Notes: a model not told the origin generated them from the letters alone. A stretch of 64,000 bases of DNA from Polaribacter pacificus (GCF_038024035.1 NZ_CP150664.1:744001-808000); one strand, 5' to 3'; shown: positions 14,899 to 25,012, counted from the stretch's first letter. Made by a program: numbers and translations.

Positions 14899-15540
14899 AT
14901 GGATTTAGACAAATTAAAATCAACATGGAAAAATCAACCAGAAGAAACCAATAAGGTTTCTAAAGTTGATATCTATAAAATGGCGCATTCAAAATCGTCA
15001 TCTATCGTAAAATGGATCCTAATCATTGGAATCTTAGAACTTTTATTTTGGTCTGGCCTAGGGTTAATAGTCCCAGATAGCTTTTTAGAAGTCTATAAAG
15101 ACTTTAACCTTACAGGGTTTGTATACTATTTTACCATACTACATTATGTGGTAGTTGTATTATTTTTGGTATTATTCTACAAGAACTATACTGCAGTAGC
15201 TATCCATGAGAGCACCAAGAAATTGATGAACAAAATCTTAAAGGTTCGTAAAACGGTTAAATTTTATGTGTACTACAACTTAATTGGCTTTGTTGTAACT
15301 ACTATCGTTATTAATATTGTAATGTTTTCTCACCCAGACACTTTGATAGAAACCATGAATCCTGATCATTTAGAGATTAGTGCAAGCAAATTATTGTCAG
15401 TTACTTTAATCTTACAAATAGCCTCTTTACTCGTAATGCTTTTGATCTTATGGTTATTTTATAAAATAACCTACGGCACACTACTTAAGAAGCTTAATAA
15501 AAACTATAAAGAGCTAGACTCTTTAGAACATCTTAATTAA
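14899..15540 (+). CDS. membrane protein co-encoded with the ECF sigma factor
   Basis: A 213-aa protein with a charged N-terminal cytoplasmic segment of about 37 residues, then four hydrophobic helices at about 38-58, 72-95, 120-145 and 165-190, and a charged tail. It starts 2 bp after the sigma stop, so the genes are co-transcribed and probably coupled. The N-terminal charged tail plus membrane part could act as an anti-sigma factor, but I see no recognised anti-sigma motif such as the zinc-binding H-x3-C-x2-C. Relatives in flavobacteria are sometimes mislabelled carotene monooxygenase; nothing here supports that. Confidence 0.7.
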   Translation: MDLDKLKSTWKNQPEETNKVSKVDIYKMAHSKSSSIVKWILIIGILELLFWSGLGLIVPDSFLEVYKDFNLTGFVYYFTILHYVVVVLFLVLFYKNYTAVAIHESTKKLMNKILKVRKTVKFYVYYNLIGFVVTTIVINIVMFSHPDTLIETMNPDHLEISASKLLSVTLILQIASLLVMLLILWLFYKITYGTLLKKLNKNYKELDSLEHLN

Positions 15541-15574
15541 AAAAAGCTCCAGAGACAACTCTGGAGCTTTTTTT
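15541..15574. terminator. bidirectional terminator
   Basis: A perfect 10-bp stem AGCTCCAGAG / CTCTGGAGCT (15545-15554, 15559-15568) with loop ACAA is flanked by A-tract and T-tract. It serves the convergent sigma/membrane-protein operon and the threonine aldolase gene. Confidence 0.9.
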
Positions 15575-16593
15575 TAAAACTCTTTTAATTCTTTCTGTAA
15601 TTTTTGGAGCATTGCATCTGTAAAGTCTAAATGTGTCACCATTCTCAACTTGCCATCACCCATAGAAATAAAATGAATATTTTTGGCCTTCATTTTAGTC
15701 ACAAAATCAACCTCATCTACACCGTCTTGTGTATAAAATATAACAATATTGGTTTCTATCGGTTCTACTTTCTTTACAAAAGAGCAAGCCTCTAAAGCAA
15801 TACCTATCTGAATAGCTCTTTGATGATCCTCTTCCAAGCGATCTATATGATGATCCAATGCATAAATCCCTGCAGCGGCTAGGTAACCTGCTTGGCGCAT
15901 TGCTCCACCAAATAATTTTCGGATTCTCAAAGCTTTTTCCATATCCTCATATGAGCCTAATAAGATGGATCCTATTGGAGCTCCTAATCCTTTAGACAAA
16001 CAAATTGAGATGGTATCAAACAAAGCTCCATATTGTAATGGTGTTTCATTTTTAGCCACAAGTGCATTAAACAAACGCGCACCATCCAAGTGATACGCCA
16101 AATCATTAGTCTTTGATAACTCTTGTATTTTCTTCAATTCTTCAAAATCCCAACAAGCTCCACCTCCTTTGTTTGTTGTATTCTCTATGCAAACCAAACG
16201 ACTATAAGGAACGTGAATATCTGACCGACCAGAAATCGCTGCTTCTAACTGATTTGCAGTAAACATTCCTCGCTCTCCGTCAATCAAATGACTTGTTACC
16301 CCTGAGTTAAATGCAGCTCCTCCTCCTTCAAAATTGTATACATGTCCCCATTTATCACAGTACATTTTATCACCGGGTTGCGTGTGTAATTTTATTGCTG
16401 CTTGATTTGCCATGGTTCCAGAAGGAAAAAACAGTGCTGCTTCTTTTCCGAAAAGAGCGGCTGCTTTAGCCTGTAAAGCATTAACGGTGGGATCGGCTTT
16501 AAAAACATCATCCCCTACCTCTGCTTTAAACATGGCATCTAACATACCCTTGGTTGGCTTTGTAACTGTATCGCTAATTAAATTAATTTCCAT
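15574..16593 (-). CDS. ltaE: low-specificity L-threonine aldolase
   Basis: A PLP enzyme that cleaves L-threonine and allo-threonine to glycine and acetaldehyde. The 339-aa fold-type I sequence shows N-L-I-S-D-T-V-T-K-P at the N-terminus, the E-N-T-T-N-K-G-G-G motif near 137-145, the PLP-stacking aspartate in H-L-D-G-A-R-L-F-N-A and the Schiff-base lysine in C-L-S-K-G-L-G-A-P near 195-203. It ends at the shared terminator and lies 22 bp downstream of the metalloprotease gene on the same strand, so it is likely co-transcribed with it. Confidence 0.93.
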   Translation of the reverse strand: MEINLISDTVTKPTKGMLDAMFKAEVGDDVFKADPTVNALQAKAAALFGKEAALFFPSGTMANQAAIKLHTQPGDKMYCDKWGHVYNFEGGGAAFNSGVTSHLIDGERGMFTANQLEAAISGRSDIHVPYSRLVCIENTTNKGGGACWDFEELKKIQELSKTNDLAYHLDGARLFNALVAKNETPLQYGALFDTISICLSKGLGAPIGSILLGSYEDMEKALRIRKLFGGAMRQAGYLAAAGIYALDHHIDRLEEDHQRAIQIGIALEACSFVKKVEPIETNIVIFYTQDGVDEVDFVTKMKAKNIHFISMGDGKLRMVTHLDFTDAMLQKLQKELKEF

Positions 16594-16615
16594 AATACTT
16601 TATAACTGTCTTTAC

Positions 16616-19009
16616 TTAATCCATCCCGATAGGAGATCCATCTGGGATTTTTGGTGAACTTACTTTTTTATAACTATCTGGAGATTTCTTAAATGCATCA
16701 ATGCTTTTTATCAATTCTGCTTCAAACATTTTTTGAGTCCCTTTAGTTTTGTTTCCTCTTAAATACGCCTTTATTTCATCTAATTTATAATAGACTATGG
16801 CAGTAACCTGCTTGTACAAACTTTTATTTGCAGCCAAATAGAACAATTGATTTAAGACCTGATTGTTCACCACGTTTTGCAATTCTTGTAAATAGCTATC
16901 AGCGTGTGATTTTTTTATGCTATTTGCAACCACTTGATCAATTAACTCATCCAAACCCAATTGAGACTTATCCATGCTTTTATGCAAAACCAATCTCGAT
17001 GCTCTCTGTGGATGAAACAACAATTCTAAGGTCATTTCTGAAGCGGTTTCTACAGCACCATAAGGATCAAACTCCAAACCTACCTTACTACTAAAAGACT
17101 CTCTTGACCTTCCAAACCCTGTAGCTCTTGGTGGAAATAAATTCAATTTTGAAACTGGTATTGCAATGGTGTTTACATCAATGGTTTGCAGTAGTGATTT
17201 TAATGCAGCTCTTTCTACTTTCCCTGAGATTCTCTCTACTATTTTTTGATTAGCTCCCTTCACTGCATAAGTATAATCTAAACCTCCAATCAATTTTGAT
17301 GCAGCCTCGGTTTGAAAACGATGCAAGAAATACAAAGGCACAAAAACATCTTCTAATACAGAGTAAGGCTCACCTGTTTTTATATTATCTGTAGAAAACT
17401 TTGAGATGGCTGCTTTTCTAATTGACAATAAATTCTCCAATTCTTCAGAAGCACTCGTGCCATTATCCCACAAATGAGCATAAGCATGTGCACTTCCTTT
17501 TGATCTAGCATCTTGATCTGTCATATAGCGCAATCCTTTTTCAGAAGCACTATTTAAGATCTTCTGCAATTGAGCTTCTTCATTATTTTTAAATTCTTGA
17601 TATGAATAGGCAACAATTACTTTATCCCAAGCTCCAATACCTGTAGCATAGGCATCAGAAAAATCGATTCGATTGTTTTTTAACGTAAACTTAGGGTGTG
17701 GATAATCCATCACAGAGGCTCTATTATTAGTACTTGCAGCAAAATTATGTGCAAAGCCTAAGGTATGCCCTACCTCATGGGCTGACAACTGACGAATTCT
17801 AGCCAAAGCCATATCAAGTGCAAATTTGTCCTTAGCTGTGCTTGTAGCATAAGGTGCTTGCAAAGCCTGGGCTATTAAAAAATCTTGACGAATTCTCAAC
17901 GAACCTAAACTTACATGTCCTTTTATAATTTCTCCAGTTCTAGGATCAGAAATACTTCCTCCATAACTCCATCCTCTGGTAGAACGGTGCACCCATTGAA
18001 TTACATTATAGCGTACATCTAATGGATCTGCTCCTTTAGGCAACATTTTTACTTGAAAAGCATTTTTATATCCAGCAGCTTCAAAAGCTTGATTCCACCA
18101 TCTAGCACCTTCTAATAAGGCTGATCTAACTGGCTCTGGAGTTCCTGGGTCTAAATAATAAACAATTGGCTCTACCGGCTCACTAATGGCTGCATTTGGG
18201 TTTTTCTTCTCCAATCTGTGGCGGTAAATAAATCGTTTGGTAATAGACTGATCTACTGGCGTAGCATAATCCATATATGACATCGCAAATGAACCAGAAC
18301 GCGGGTCAAAAACTCTAGGTTTGTAATTTCCATCTGGCAAATCTACAAAAGAATGATGCTGATAGACTGTTACAGCAGTTGCATCTGGTGTAACACTGTT
18401 GATGTTTCTACCTCTTGGAGTTCCTTTAAAAGTAAGCAAAACATCAAACTCAACATTTTTCTCAAAGGCTTTGGTTCTATCCATATTAAATGCACTTCTT
18501 GACTTGTCTAAACTATAAGACCCATTATTGCTATTGGCCAAGGTTTTTGCAACCCCATGTGCATCTCTCATAAAAAATGAAGTTGCATCAACCAAATACG
18601 TCTTGTTTTTAGTTTCTTTAATTACAAAACCGTGTAATACAGATTTGGCAAAAGCCTCTTTTATTGATTTTTTTTCTTCTTCATTATCAGTAATAGCTCT
18701 AAACTTTAAGTTGGGCTGAACCAATAAGATTTTATTTCCTGCCTTTTGAAAGTAAACAACGACACCACTTCCAAGCTGACCTCTGTCTAAACCGATGTCA
18801 TTAGAACCAACTCCTTCTGATAAGGCCCGTACATATAAAAACTCCTTGTTTAAATCTTTGACTTCTAAGTAAATTTTATCGGTGCTTGAATCGTAATAAA
18901 AAGGAACATAGCCTTGATGCTTTGTTACTGTTTTACTGTCTTTAAAAAACTGGGCAAAACCTACTTGACAGCTAAAGACAAAAAGAATGATTAAGGTGAT
19001 TTTTTTCAT
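16616..19009 (-). CDS. secreted zinc-dependent metalloprotease
   Basis: A 797-aa exported protease of the large Bacteroidetes family carrying DUF5117/DUF4953-like regions. A signal peptide covers residues about 1-19 (ending G-F-A-Q). The zinc site is H-E-V-G-H-T-L-G-F-A-H, an H-E-x-x-H-x-x-G-x-x-H metzincin motif, near residues 415-430, with S-V-M-D-Y-P (possible Met-turn) further on. The frame is open for 50 codons upstream, but the ATG at 19009 gives the signal peptide and the extension overlaps the divergent prfB start, so I place the start there. The substrate is unknown. Confidence 0.87.
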   Translation of the reverse strand: MKKITLIILFVFSCQVGFAQFFKDSKTVTKHQGYVPFYYDSSTDKIYLEVKDLNKEFLYVRALSEGVGSNDIGLDRGQLGSGVVVYFQKAGNKILLVQPNLKFRAITDNEEEKKSIKEAFAKSVLHGFVIKETKNKTYLVDATSFFMRDAHGVAKTLANSNNGSYSLDKSRSAFNMDRTKAFEKNVEFDVLLTFKGTPRGRNINSVTPDATAVTVYQHHSFVDLPDGNYKPRVFDPRSGSFAMSYMDYATPVDQSITKRFIYRHRLEKKNPNAAISEPVEPIVYYLDPGTPEPVRSALLEGARWWNQAFEAAGYKNAFQVKMLPKGADPLDVRYNVIQWVHRSTRGWSYGGSISDPRTGEIIKGHVSLGSLRIRQDFLIAQALQAPYATSTAKDKFALDMALARIRQLSAHEVGHTLGFAHNFAASTNNRASVMDYPHPKFTLKNNRIDFSDAYATGIGAWDKVIVAYSYQEFKNNEEAQLQKILNSASEKGLRYMTDQDARSKGSAHAYAHLWDNGTSASEELENLLSIRKAAISKFSTDNIKTGEPYSVLEDVFVPLYFLHRFQTEAASKLIGGLDYTYAVKGANQKIVERISGKVERAALKSLLQTIDVNTIAIPVSKLNLFPPRATGFGRSRESFSSKVGLEFDPYGAVETASEMTLELLFHPQRASRLVLHKSMDKSQLGLDELIDQVVANSIKKSHADSYLQELQNVVNNQVLNQLFYLAANKSLYKQVTAIVYYKLDEIKAYLRGNKTKGTQKMFEAELIKSIDAFKKSPDSYKKVSSPKIPDGSPIGMD

Positions 19010-19089
19010 GGTGTAAATATTTTTTATAAAACTATAAAAAAGCAACGAGAATTTAGATTGATTAAAATAATAAATATCAATAAAACCCT

Positions 19090-19097
19090 TATTTTTG
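19090..19097 (+). promoter_or_regulatory. candidate prfB -7 promoter element
   Basis: TATTTTTG is an exact TAnnTTTG match ending 9 bp before the prfB ATG. No TTG lies at the usual -33 spacing, and the leader would be only a few bases, so this is tentative. Confidence 0.35.
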
Positions 19098-19106
19098 TAA
19101 TTAATT

Positions 19107-20198
19107 ATGATTACACAAGAACAGATTAAAGATGTTGCTGATAGAATAGGCAAACTCAAAGACTATTTAGACATCGATCAAAAACTCATTGAGATAAGCA
19201 ATGAGGAAGAAAAAACTGTCGACCCAGATTTTTGGAACAAACCCAAAGAAGCGGAAGCTTTTATGAAAGTGCTGCGTTTTAAAAAAAAGTGGGTTAATGA
19301 TTACAATAAACTTGTAGCCATGTCTGAAGACCTTTCTGTTTTACTAGAGTTCTACAAAGAAGGTGAAGTTGCCGAAGAAGAGATAGATGCTCAGTTTGAA
19401 AAAACCATCAATTATTTAGAGAGTGTTGAGTTTAGAAATATGCTCTCAGATGAAGGAGATGATTTAAGTGCTGTGATACAAATTACTGCAGGTGCCGGTG
19501 GTACTGAAAGTTGTGATTGGGCTGAGATGCTCATGAGAATGTATATGATGTGGGCAGAAAAAAATGGCTTTAAAATAAAAGAACTTAACTATCAGACAGG
19601 TGATACAGCCGGTATTAAAACCGTTACTTTAGAGTTTGATGGTGATTATGCCTTTGGTTGGCTAAAAGGAGAGAACGGCGTACATCGCCTGGTTCGAATA
19701 TCTCCTTTTGACAGCAATGCAAAAAGACATACCTCTTTTGCTTCTGTATATGTTTATCCTGTTGCTGATGATTCAATTGAAGTTGAAATTAACCCAGCAG
19801 ACATAGAAATTACAACCGCTCGTTCTAGTGGAGCTGGTGGGCAAAATGTAAACAAAGTAGAAACAAAGGTGCAATTAACTCACAAACCTACTGGTATTCA
19901 AATTCAGTGTTCCAACTCTAGATCTCAGCATGACAACCGAGCTACTGCTCTACAAATGCTTAAATCTCAACTCTATGAGATTGAACTTAAAAAAAGACAA
20001 GAAGCCAGAGCTGACATCGAAGCTGGAAAATTAAAAAATGAATGGGGAAGTCAAATCAGAAACTATGTAATGCATCCTTATAAGCTAGTCAAAGATGTAC
20101 GAACAGCCTATGAAACAGGAAACGTAGAAGCTGTTATGAATGGCGATATTGATGCTTTTTTAAAAGCTTTCTTGATGGTCAACGGTCAAAAAAAATAA
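19107..20198 (+). CDS. prfB: peptide chain release factor 2, frameshift-free
   Basis: Recognises UGA and UAA stop codons and triggers peptide release. The 363-aa protein has the tripeptide anticodon S-P-F (I-S-P-F-D-S) and the catalytic G-G-Q (S-G-A-G-G-Q-N-V-N). The reading frame is continuous. Where E. coli has the programmed +1 site (T-A-T C-T-T T-G-A C), this gene reads TAT TTA GAC, so there is no in-frame stop and no autoregulatory frameshift. It is divergent from the metalloprotease and followed after 20 bp by the ArsC-like gene. Confidence 0.96.
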   Translation: MITQEQIKDVADRIGKLKDYLDIDQKLIEISNEEEKTVDPDFWNKPKEAEAFMKVLRFKKKWVNDYNKLVAMSEDLSVLLEFYKEGEVAEEEIDAQFEKTINYLESVEFRNMLSDEGDDLSAVIQITAGAGGTESCDWAEMLMRMYMMWAEKNGFKIKELNYQTGDTAGIKTVTLEFDGDYAFGWLKGENGVHRLVRISPFDSNAKRHTSFASVYVYPVADDSIEVEINPADIEITTARSSGAGGQNVNKVETKVQLTHKPTGIQIQCSNSRSQHDNRATALQMLKSQLYEIELKKRQEARADIEAGKLKNEWGSQIRNYVMHPYKLVKDVRTAYETGNVEAVMNGDIDAFLKAFLMVNGQKK

Positions 20199-20218
20199 AC
20201 AAAAACTCACACAATACG

Positions 20219-20560
20219 ATGATTAAAATTTACCATAACAATAGATGCAGTAAATCTAGATTGGGCTTAGCGTTAGTAGAAGCCTCTGGAAAACCCTTTG
20301 AAGTAATTAAGTATTTAGAAACTCCGATTACTATAGATGAATTAAAAGAAATACTTCTACTTTTAGACATCCCCGCGATTGATTTAGTACGTAAAAATGA
20401 GAAAACCTGGAAGGAGAATTTTAAAGGTCAAAATCACACTGAAGATGAGCTTTTGAACATCATGGTAACAAACCCCAAACTCATTGAACGACCTATCGTT
20501 GTAAACAATAAAAAAGCAGTAATTGGAAGGCCTACAGAACGAATTAATGATATTTTATAA
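20219..20560 (+). CDS. arsC: ArsC/Spx-family thioredoxin-fold reductase
   Basis: A 113-aa ArsC-family protein with the N-terminal catalytic loop H-N-N-R-C-S-K-S-R (Cys10) and the late R-P-I-V-V motif with a conserved arginine, as in glutaredoxin-coupled arsenate reductases. The gene stands downstream of prfB and away from any arsenic operon, so the arsenate activity is a family-based guess. The YfgD-like or general thiol-reductase role is equally possible. A terminator follows at once. Confidence 0.85.
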   Translation: MIKIYHNNRCSKSRLGLALVEASGKPFEVIKYLETPITIDELKEILLLLDIPAIDLVRKNEKTWKENFKGQNHTEDELLNIMVTNPKLIERPIVVNNKKAVIGRPTERINDIL

Positions 20561-20587
20561 AGGAGCACTTTTCGGTGCTTTTTTTTC
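20561..20587 (+). terminator. rho-independent terminator after prfB-arsC
   Basis: A short hairpin AGCAC/GTGCT (20564-20568, 20575-20579) is followed by eight or more Ts, directly after the arsC stop codon. Confidence 0.75.
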
Positions 20588-20674
20588 TTTAACAGAACTT
20601 TAACTATTTCCTTATTAAACTAAACTGTTCCTTTGCAGTCATAAATATTTATAAGAATTATTTAAAACAGACTA

Positions 20675-23131
20675 ATGAGAAGATTAACTTTTGTATTTAT
20701 TTACCTTTTTAGCATTACTTCAATGCTTGCCCAAGGTCAAAAACCGCTAGATCAAGCCAAAACAATTAAAATAACTGGAAAAATTATTGATGCTGCAACT
20801 AAAGAACCATTAGAATACGGCACAGTAGTTTTAAAAGACGTCAAAACACAAAAAATATCTGGTGGAATCTCAGACAGCAGTGGAGATTTTAGCATTACTG
20901 CCCCAAGTGGAACTTACGATATCAGTATCGAATTTATTTCTTTCAAAACCGTTACATATAAAAACAGAGTTGTAGACAAAGATTTGAACTTAGGAACGAT
21001 CGCCTTAGTAGAAGATGGTCAGATGTTAGAAGAAGTTAATATTATGCCAGAGAAATCTACAGTTGATATTCGTTTGGATAAAAAAATATACAATGTTGGT
21101 AAAGATCTTACCGTTAAAGGAGGTAATGTTAGTGATGTACTTGACAATATCCCTTCTGTAAGTGTTGATGTCGAAGGTAATGTTAGCTTACGCGGTAATG
21201 AAAACGTACGAATTTTGATTGATGGGAAACCTTCTGCCTTGGTTGGATTAGATGGAGCAAGTGCTTTACGTCAATTACCTGCTGATGCAATAGAGCGTGT
21301 TGAATTGATAACATCTCCATCTGCTCGATACGATGCTGAAGGTACTGCAGGAATCTTAAACATCATCTTAAGAAAAGGAAAAGTAACTGGTTTTAATGGG
21401 TCTATCAACCCAAAAATTGGAAATCCTGAGCAATATGGGATTTCTGCAAACCTAAATTACAGAACAAAAAAGTTCAATATTTTTAACAATACTGGATACA
21501 ACTATAGAAATGGACCAGGAAGTTCATTTAATGATGTAACTTATTTTGATGCAAATGGTAATACCACAGGGTATTTAAAAGAAGTAAGAGAAAGCAATCG
21601 TTTAAACAAAGGGTTTAACACCAGTTTTGGAGTTGAATATTATTTAACGGACAACAGCTCGATTTTAGCAAACATTGTCTATAGAAAATCTAGTAATGAA
21701 AGTTTTTCTAGTAATAATGTAGATATTTTCGACATTAACAGAACGGTTACTTCAAATCGTTTGAGAATAGAAAATGAGAATCAAGACTCAAATACTATTC
21801 AATATTCATTAAATTACACCAATAAATTTAACACCATTGGTCATCAGTTGAGTGTTGATTTTCAATACAGTAAGAGCAATCAAGATGAATTTGGAAACAT
21901 CTTTCAAAATTCAGCATTTGTAGAAGATAATATAACTGTAGATGAATCTACCAAAAAGCTGGTTCAAGTTGATTATGTATATCCTTTTGGCGAAGGATCT
22001 CAATTAGAGTTTGGTTTTAAAGGTGATTTAGAAAAATCTAATACTGATTACAAAAATTTACCTAATGTTCCTGCTACATATGACCCTTCTAACAATTTAA
22101 TTTTTGAACAAAATGTGTATGCTCTTTACGGTCAATACGGTAGAAAATTTGAAAAATTTTCATTTTTAGTAGGAGTGAGAAATGAAATTTCAGATATTAA
22201 AATCAACCTTTTAACGACCAATGTAAACTATGAGAAGAACTACTCTAAATTCTTCCCAACTGTAAACTTTGGGTATGAATTAAACGACAGTGAAAGTTTC
22301 ACCTTAGGAGTAAGTAAGCGTCTAAGAAGACCGAGATCAAGGTTTTTAAATCCTTTTGAATCTAGAAGCTCAGAAACCAACATCTTTAAAGGAAATGTTG
22401 ATTTAAACCCAACATACACAACTTCATACGACTTTGGATATTTAAAGAAATGGGAAAACATGACTTTAAACTCATCAGTATACTTTAATCATTCAACAGA
22501 TATTTTTCAGTTTGTAACTCAAGAAAGAGGTGATTTTGTAAATGGAGTGCCTGTTTTATTAAGAACCCCAATTAACTTAGCACAAGAAGATAGATATGGT
22601 TTTGAATTAACTGCCAACTACACACTTTCTAAGAAGGTTAATTTTTCTGGAAGTTTTAACTACTTTGGATTTAAAACCGAAGGTATTTTTGAATACACCA
22701 ATTCAAACAATCAAGTTATTACCCAAGATTTTGGAGCTCAAAACACCAGTTGGTTTACGCGTTTAAATGCAAAAGTAACCCTACCATCTGACATTCAATG
22801 GCAAACAAGATTCCAATATAATGGACCACAAGAGGGTGCTCAGAGCAAAAGCAAAGGAATGTTTTCTACCAATCTTGCATTTAGTAAAGACTTAATGAAA
22901 GACAATGGAACTTTGGTATTAAATATCAGCGATCTATTTAACTCTAGAAAAAGACAATCAACCTCATACACTCCAAATTCAGAAACATATGGAGAATATC
23001 AGTGGAGACAACGTCAAATTACCTTGAGTTTTACCTATAGATTTAATCAACAAAACAGTAGCCAAAAGAAAGATAGAGCCCCTCAACAGCAAGAAGATGA
23101 TTTTGGTGGAGGAGAAGGTTTTGGTAAATAA
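20675..23131 (+). CDS. TonB-dependent-receptor-like outer membrane protein
   Basis: An 818-aa outer membrane beta-barrel protein. A signal peptide (about 1-19) is followed by a CarboxypepD_reg beta-sandwich at about 30-110 (K-I-T-G-K-I-I-D-A-A-T, Y-G-T-V-V-L-K-D). A plug domain lies at about 125-225 (V-S-D-V-L-D-N-I-P-S-V-S-V-D-V-E-G-N-V-S-L-R-G), then the outer-membrane beta-barrel family region to about 785 ending in T-L-S-F-T-Y-R-F. A hydrophilic Gln/Glu/Gly-rich tail of about 25 residues follows the last strand. No SusD partner is adjacent, so a nutrient cannot be guessed; members of this group are often linked to peptide or siderophore uptake. Confidence 0.9.
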   Translation: MRRLTFVFIYLFSITSMLAQGQKPLDQAKTIKITGKIIDAATKEPLEYGTVVLKDVKTQKISGGISDSSGDFSITAPSGTYDISIEFISFKTVTYKNRVVDKDLNLGTIALVEDGQMLEEVNIMPEKSTVDIRLDKKIYNVGKDLTVKGGNVSDVLDNIPSVSVDVEGNVSLRGNENVRILIDGKPSALVGLDGASALRQLPADAIERVELITSPSARYDAEGTAGILNIILRKGKVTGFNGSINPKIGNPEQYGISANLNYRTKKFNIFNNTGYNYRNGPGSSFNDVTYFDANGNTTGYLKEVRESNRLNKGFNTSFGVEYYLTDNSSILANIVYRKSSNESFSSNNVDIFDINRTVTSNRLRIENENQDSNTIQYSLNYTNKFNTIGHQLSVDFQYSKSNQDEFGNIFQNSAFVEDNITVDESTKKLVQVDYVYPFGEGSQLEFGFKGDLEKSNTDYKNLPNVPATYDPSNNLIFEQNVYALYGQYGRKFEKFSFLVGVRNEISDIKINLLTTNVNYEKNYSKFFPTVNFGYELNDSESFTLGVSKRLRRPRSRFLNPFESRSSETNIFKGNVDLNPTYTTSYDFGYLKKWENMTLNSSVYFNHSTDIFQFVTQERGDFVNGVPVLLRTPINLAQEDRYGFELTANYTLSKKVNFSGSFNYFGFKTEGIFEYTNSNNQVITQDFGAQNTSWFTRLNAKVTLPSDIQWQTRFQYNGPQEGAQSKSKGMFSTNLAFSKDLMKDNGTLVLNISDLFNSRKRQSTSYTPNSETYGEYQWRQRQITLSFTYRFNQQNSSQKKDRAPQQQEDDFGGGEGFGK

Positions 23132-23150
23132 TCAAAACCAACAAGCAATA

Positions 23151-23184
23151 AAAAAGCATCCAATTAAAATTGGATGCTTTTTTT
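23151..23184. terminator. terminator between TonB-receptor gene and small membrane protein gene
   Basis: Near-perfect inverted repeat AGCATCCAATT / AATTGGATGCT (23155-23165, 23168-23178) with A- and T-tracts on either side. It can serve both converging genes. Confidence 0.9.
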
Positions 23185-23208
23185 TATGATCTATTTTTTA
23201 AAAAAATA

Positions 23209-23382
23209 TTATTTTTTTTCAGCTGCTTTTCTAGCTTCTTTTTTCAATTTGATGTTTTCCATAATAGTTCCGCCGATCCAATAAGGCACTACAAATGTTA
23301 AAAGGAAGATTAAAAGCCAAAAACCTGCCGTAAAAATAAACATGAACAATAAAAATCCTGAAAATTCTGAAAAATCTAACAT
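23209..23382 (-). CDS. small single-pass membrane protein
   Basis: A 57-aa protein beginning M-L-D-F-S-E-F-S, with one long or two short hydrophobic segments (about 8-42) and a strongly basic C-terminus K-L-K-K-E-A-R-K-A-A-E-K-K. The frame extends ten codons further up to 23412, but a -7 element at 23410-23417 overlaps that ATG, so the inner ATG at 23382 is more likely. I recognise no family. It is flanked by a good promoter and a terminator, which supports a real monocistronic gene. Confidence 0.65.
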   Translation of the reverse strand: MLDFSEFSGFLLFMFIFTAGFWLLIFLLTFVVPYWIGGTIMENIKLKKEARKAAEKK

Positions 23383-23409
23383 TTGAAATTCTATAAAATT
23401 AATATGAAA

Positions 23410-23417
23410 CAAAAATA
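23410..23417 (-). promoter_or_regulatory. promoter of the small membrane protein gene
   Basis: TATTTTTG on the minus strand (exact TAnnTTTG) with TTTC, one mismatch from TTTG, 20 bp upstream. The transcript would start near 23403, inside the longer reading frame, which fixes the start at 23382. Confidence 0.5.
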
Positions 23418-23505
23418 ATACATATTTTTTAGTTATCGAAAGAAATAAAAAATAATTTATACTAGTATTTTAAAGCTTGTTGATAGCTCATTGTGATACT
23501 TTTAG

Positions 23506-23513
23506 TAAATTTG
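23506..23513 (+). promoter_or_regulatory. fumC -7 promoter element
   Basis: TAAATTTG matches the consensus exactly, 25 bp before the fumC ATG, with TTG (23480-23482) 23 bp upstream. The spacing is slightly long. Confidence 0.5.
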
Positions 23514-23538
23514 TGGTATCAAAAAACGAATCCATACC

Positions 23539-24936
23539 ATGAAATTTAGAATCGAAAAAGACACCATGGGACAAGTAGAAGTCCCTGCTGACAAATATTG
23601 GGGTGCACAAACAGAGCGCTCTAGAAACAACTTTAAAATTGGCCCTCCTGCTTCTATGCCAATAGAAATTATTAATGGGTTTGCCTATTTAAAAAAAGCA
23701 GCAGCCTATGCAAATTGTGAACTTGGCGTTTTAGCTGAAGAAAAAAGAGATTTAATCGCTCAGGTTTGTGATGAAATATTAGCTGGTAAACACAACGATC
23801 AATTTCCTTTGGTTATTTGGCAAACAGGCTCAGGTACACAATCTAACATGAATTGCAATGAAGTTATAGCTAACAGAGCCCATGAGATTGCAGGAAAGGT
23901 TATTGGTGAAGGTGAAAAAACCATCCAACCCAATGATGATGTAAATAAATCACAATCTTCAAATGATACCTTTCCTACAGGAATGCATATTGCAGCTTAC
24001 GAGAAAATCGTAAAGACTACAATCCCAGGAATCACTCAATTAAGAGACACCTTAAAGGCCAAATCAGAGGCTTTTAAATCTGTGGTTAAAATAGGAAGAA
24101 CTCACTTAATGGATGCAACCCCATTAACGCTTGGTCAAGAATTCTCAGGCTATGTAGCGCAATTAAACTTTGGTCTAAAAGCTTTGAATAATTCTTTAGA
24201 ACACCTTTCTCAATTAGCACTTGGTGGAACTGCTGTCGGAACAGGACTAAATACACCTAAAGGCTATGATGTTCTCGTTGCAAAGTACATAGCAAAATTT
24301 ACAGGTCTTCCTTTTGTTACCGCTGAAAATAAATTTGAAGCTTTGGCTGCTCATGATGCTTTGGTAGAAACTCACGGTGCCTTAAAACAACTTGCGGTAT
24401 CTTTAAACAAAATAGCCAATGACATCCGTATGATGGCCTCTGGACCACGTTCAGGGATTGGTGAACTCATTATCCCCGCAAATGAACCAGGTAGCTCTAT
24501 CATGCCCGGAAAAGTAAACCCAACTCAAGCAGAAGCTATTACTATGGTTTGTGCACAAGTAATGGGTAATGATGTTGCAATTACTGTTGGTGGAACACAA
24601 GGACATTACGAGTTAAATGTTTTTAAACCAATGATGGCAGCCAACTTATTACAGTCTGCTCAATTAATTGGTGACGCTTGTGTATCTTTTGATTTGCACT
24701 GTGCATCTGGAATCGAACCAAATCACACAAGAATCACAGAACTAGTAAACAACTCGCTAATGTTAGTAACCGCATTAAATACTAAAATAGGTTATTATAA
24801 AGCGGCAGAAATTGCAAATACTGCACATCAAAACGGAACAACTTTAAAAGAAGAAGCAGTTCGGTTGGGCTATGTAACAGCAGAGCAATATGATGAATGG
24901 GTAAAACCAGAAGAAATGATTGGCGGTCTAAAATAG
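23539..24936 (+). CDS. fumC: class II fumarate hydratase
   Basis: Interconverts fumarate and malate in the TCA cycle, without an iron-sulfur cluster. The 465-aa sequence has [18 protein letters not shown] near 135, [11 protein letters not shown] near 187 and the superfamily signature [11 protein letters not shown] near 317-327, with the catalytic Ser in that loop. Length and motifs are standard. It has its own promoter and a strong terminator, so it is monocistronic. Confidence 0.97.
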   Translation: MKFRIEKDTMGQVEVPADKYWGAQTERSRNNFKIGPPASMPIEIINGFAYLKKAAAYANCELGVLAEEKRDLIAQVCDEILAGKHNDQFPLVIWQTGSGTQSNMNCNEVIANRAHEIAGKVIGEGEKTIQPNDDVNKSQSSNDTFPTGMHIAAYEKIVKTTIPGITQLRDTLKAKSEAFKSVVKIGRTHLMDATPLTLGQEFSGYVAQLNFGLKALNNSLEHLSQLALGGTAVGTGLNTPKGYDVLVAKYIAKFTGLPFVTAENKFEALAAHDALVETHGALKQLAVSLNKIANDIRMMASGPRSGIGELIIPANEPGSSIMPGKVNPTQAEAITMVCAQVMGNDVAITVGGTQGHYELNVFKPMMAANLLQSAQLIGDACVSFDLHCASGIEPNHTRITELVNNSLMLVTALNTKIGYYKAAEIANTAHQNGTTLKEEAVRLGYVTAEQYDEWVKPEEMIGGLK

Positions 24937-24956
24937 TACAGCAATCAGAATCGCAT

Positions 24957-24994
24957 AAAAAAAGTCCTTATCAATATTGATAAGGACTTTTTTT
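24957..24994. terminator. bidirectional terminator between fumC and wzc
   Basis: A long perfect inverted repeat AGTCCTTATCAA / TTGATAAGGACT flanked by A7 and T7 tracts, placed between two convergent genes. Confidence 0.92.
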
Positions 24995-25012
24995 ATAGAA
25001 TATATTAGTATT

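Noticed and set aside
14899..15540. Carotene oxygenase
   Set aside because: Such labels occur on relatives, but the protein has only membrane helices and none of the iron-binding His pattern of the family.
19010..19159. N-terminal extension of the zinc metalloprotease by 50 codons
   Set aside because: It has no homologous look, would overlap the divergent prfB start and would bury a clear signal peptide.
20219..20560. Arsenic resistance operon
   Set aside because: Only the ArsC-like gene is present; no arsB, arsR or ACR3 transporter is near.
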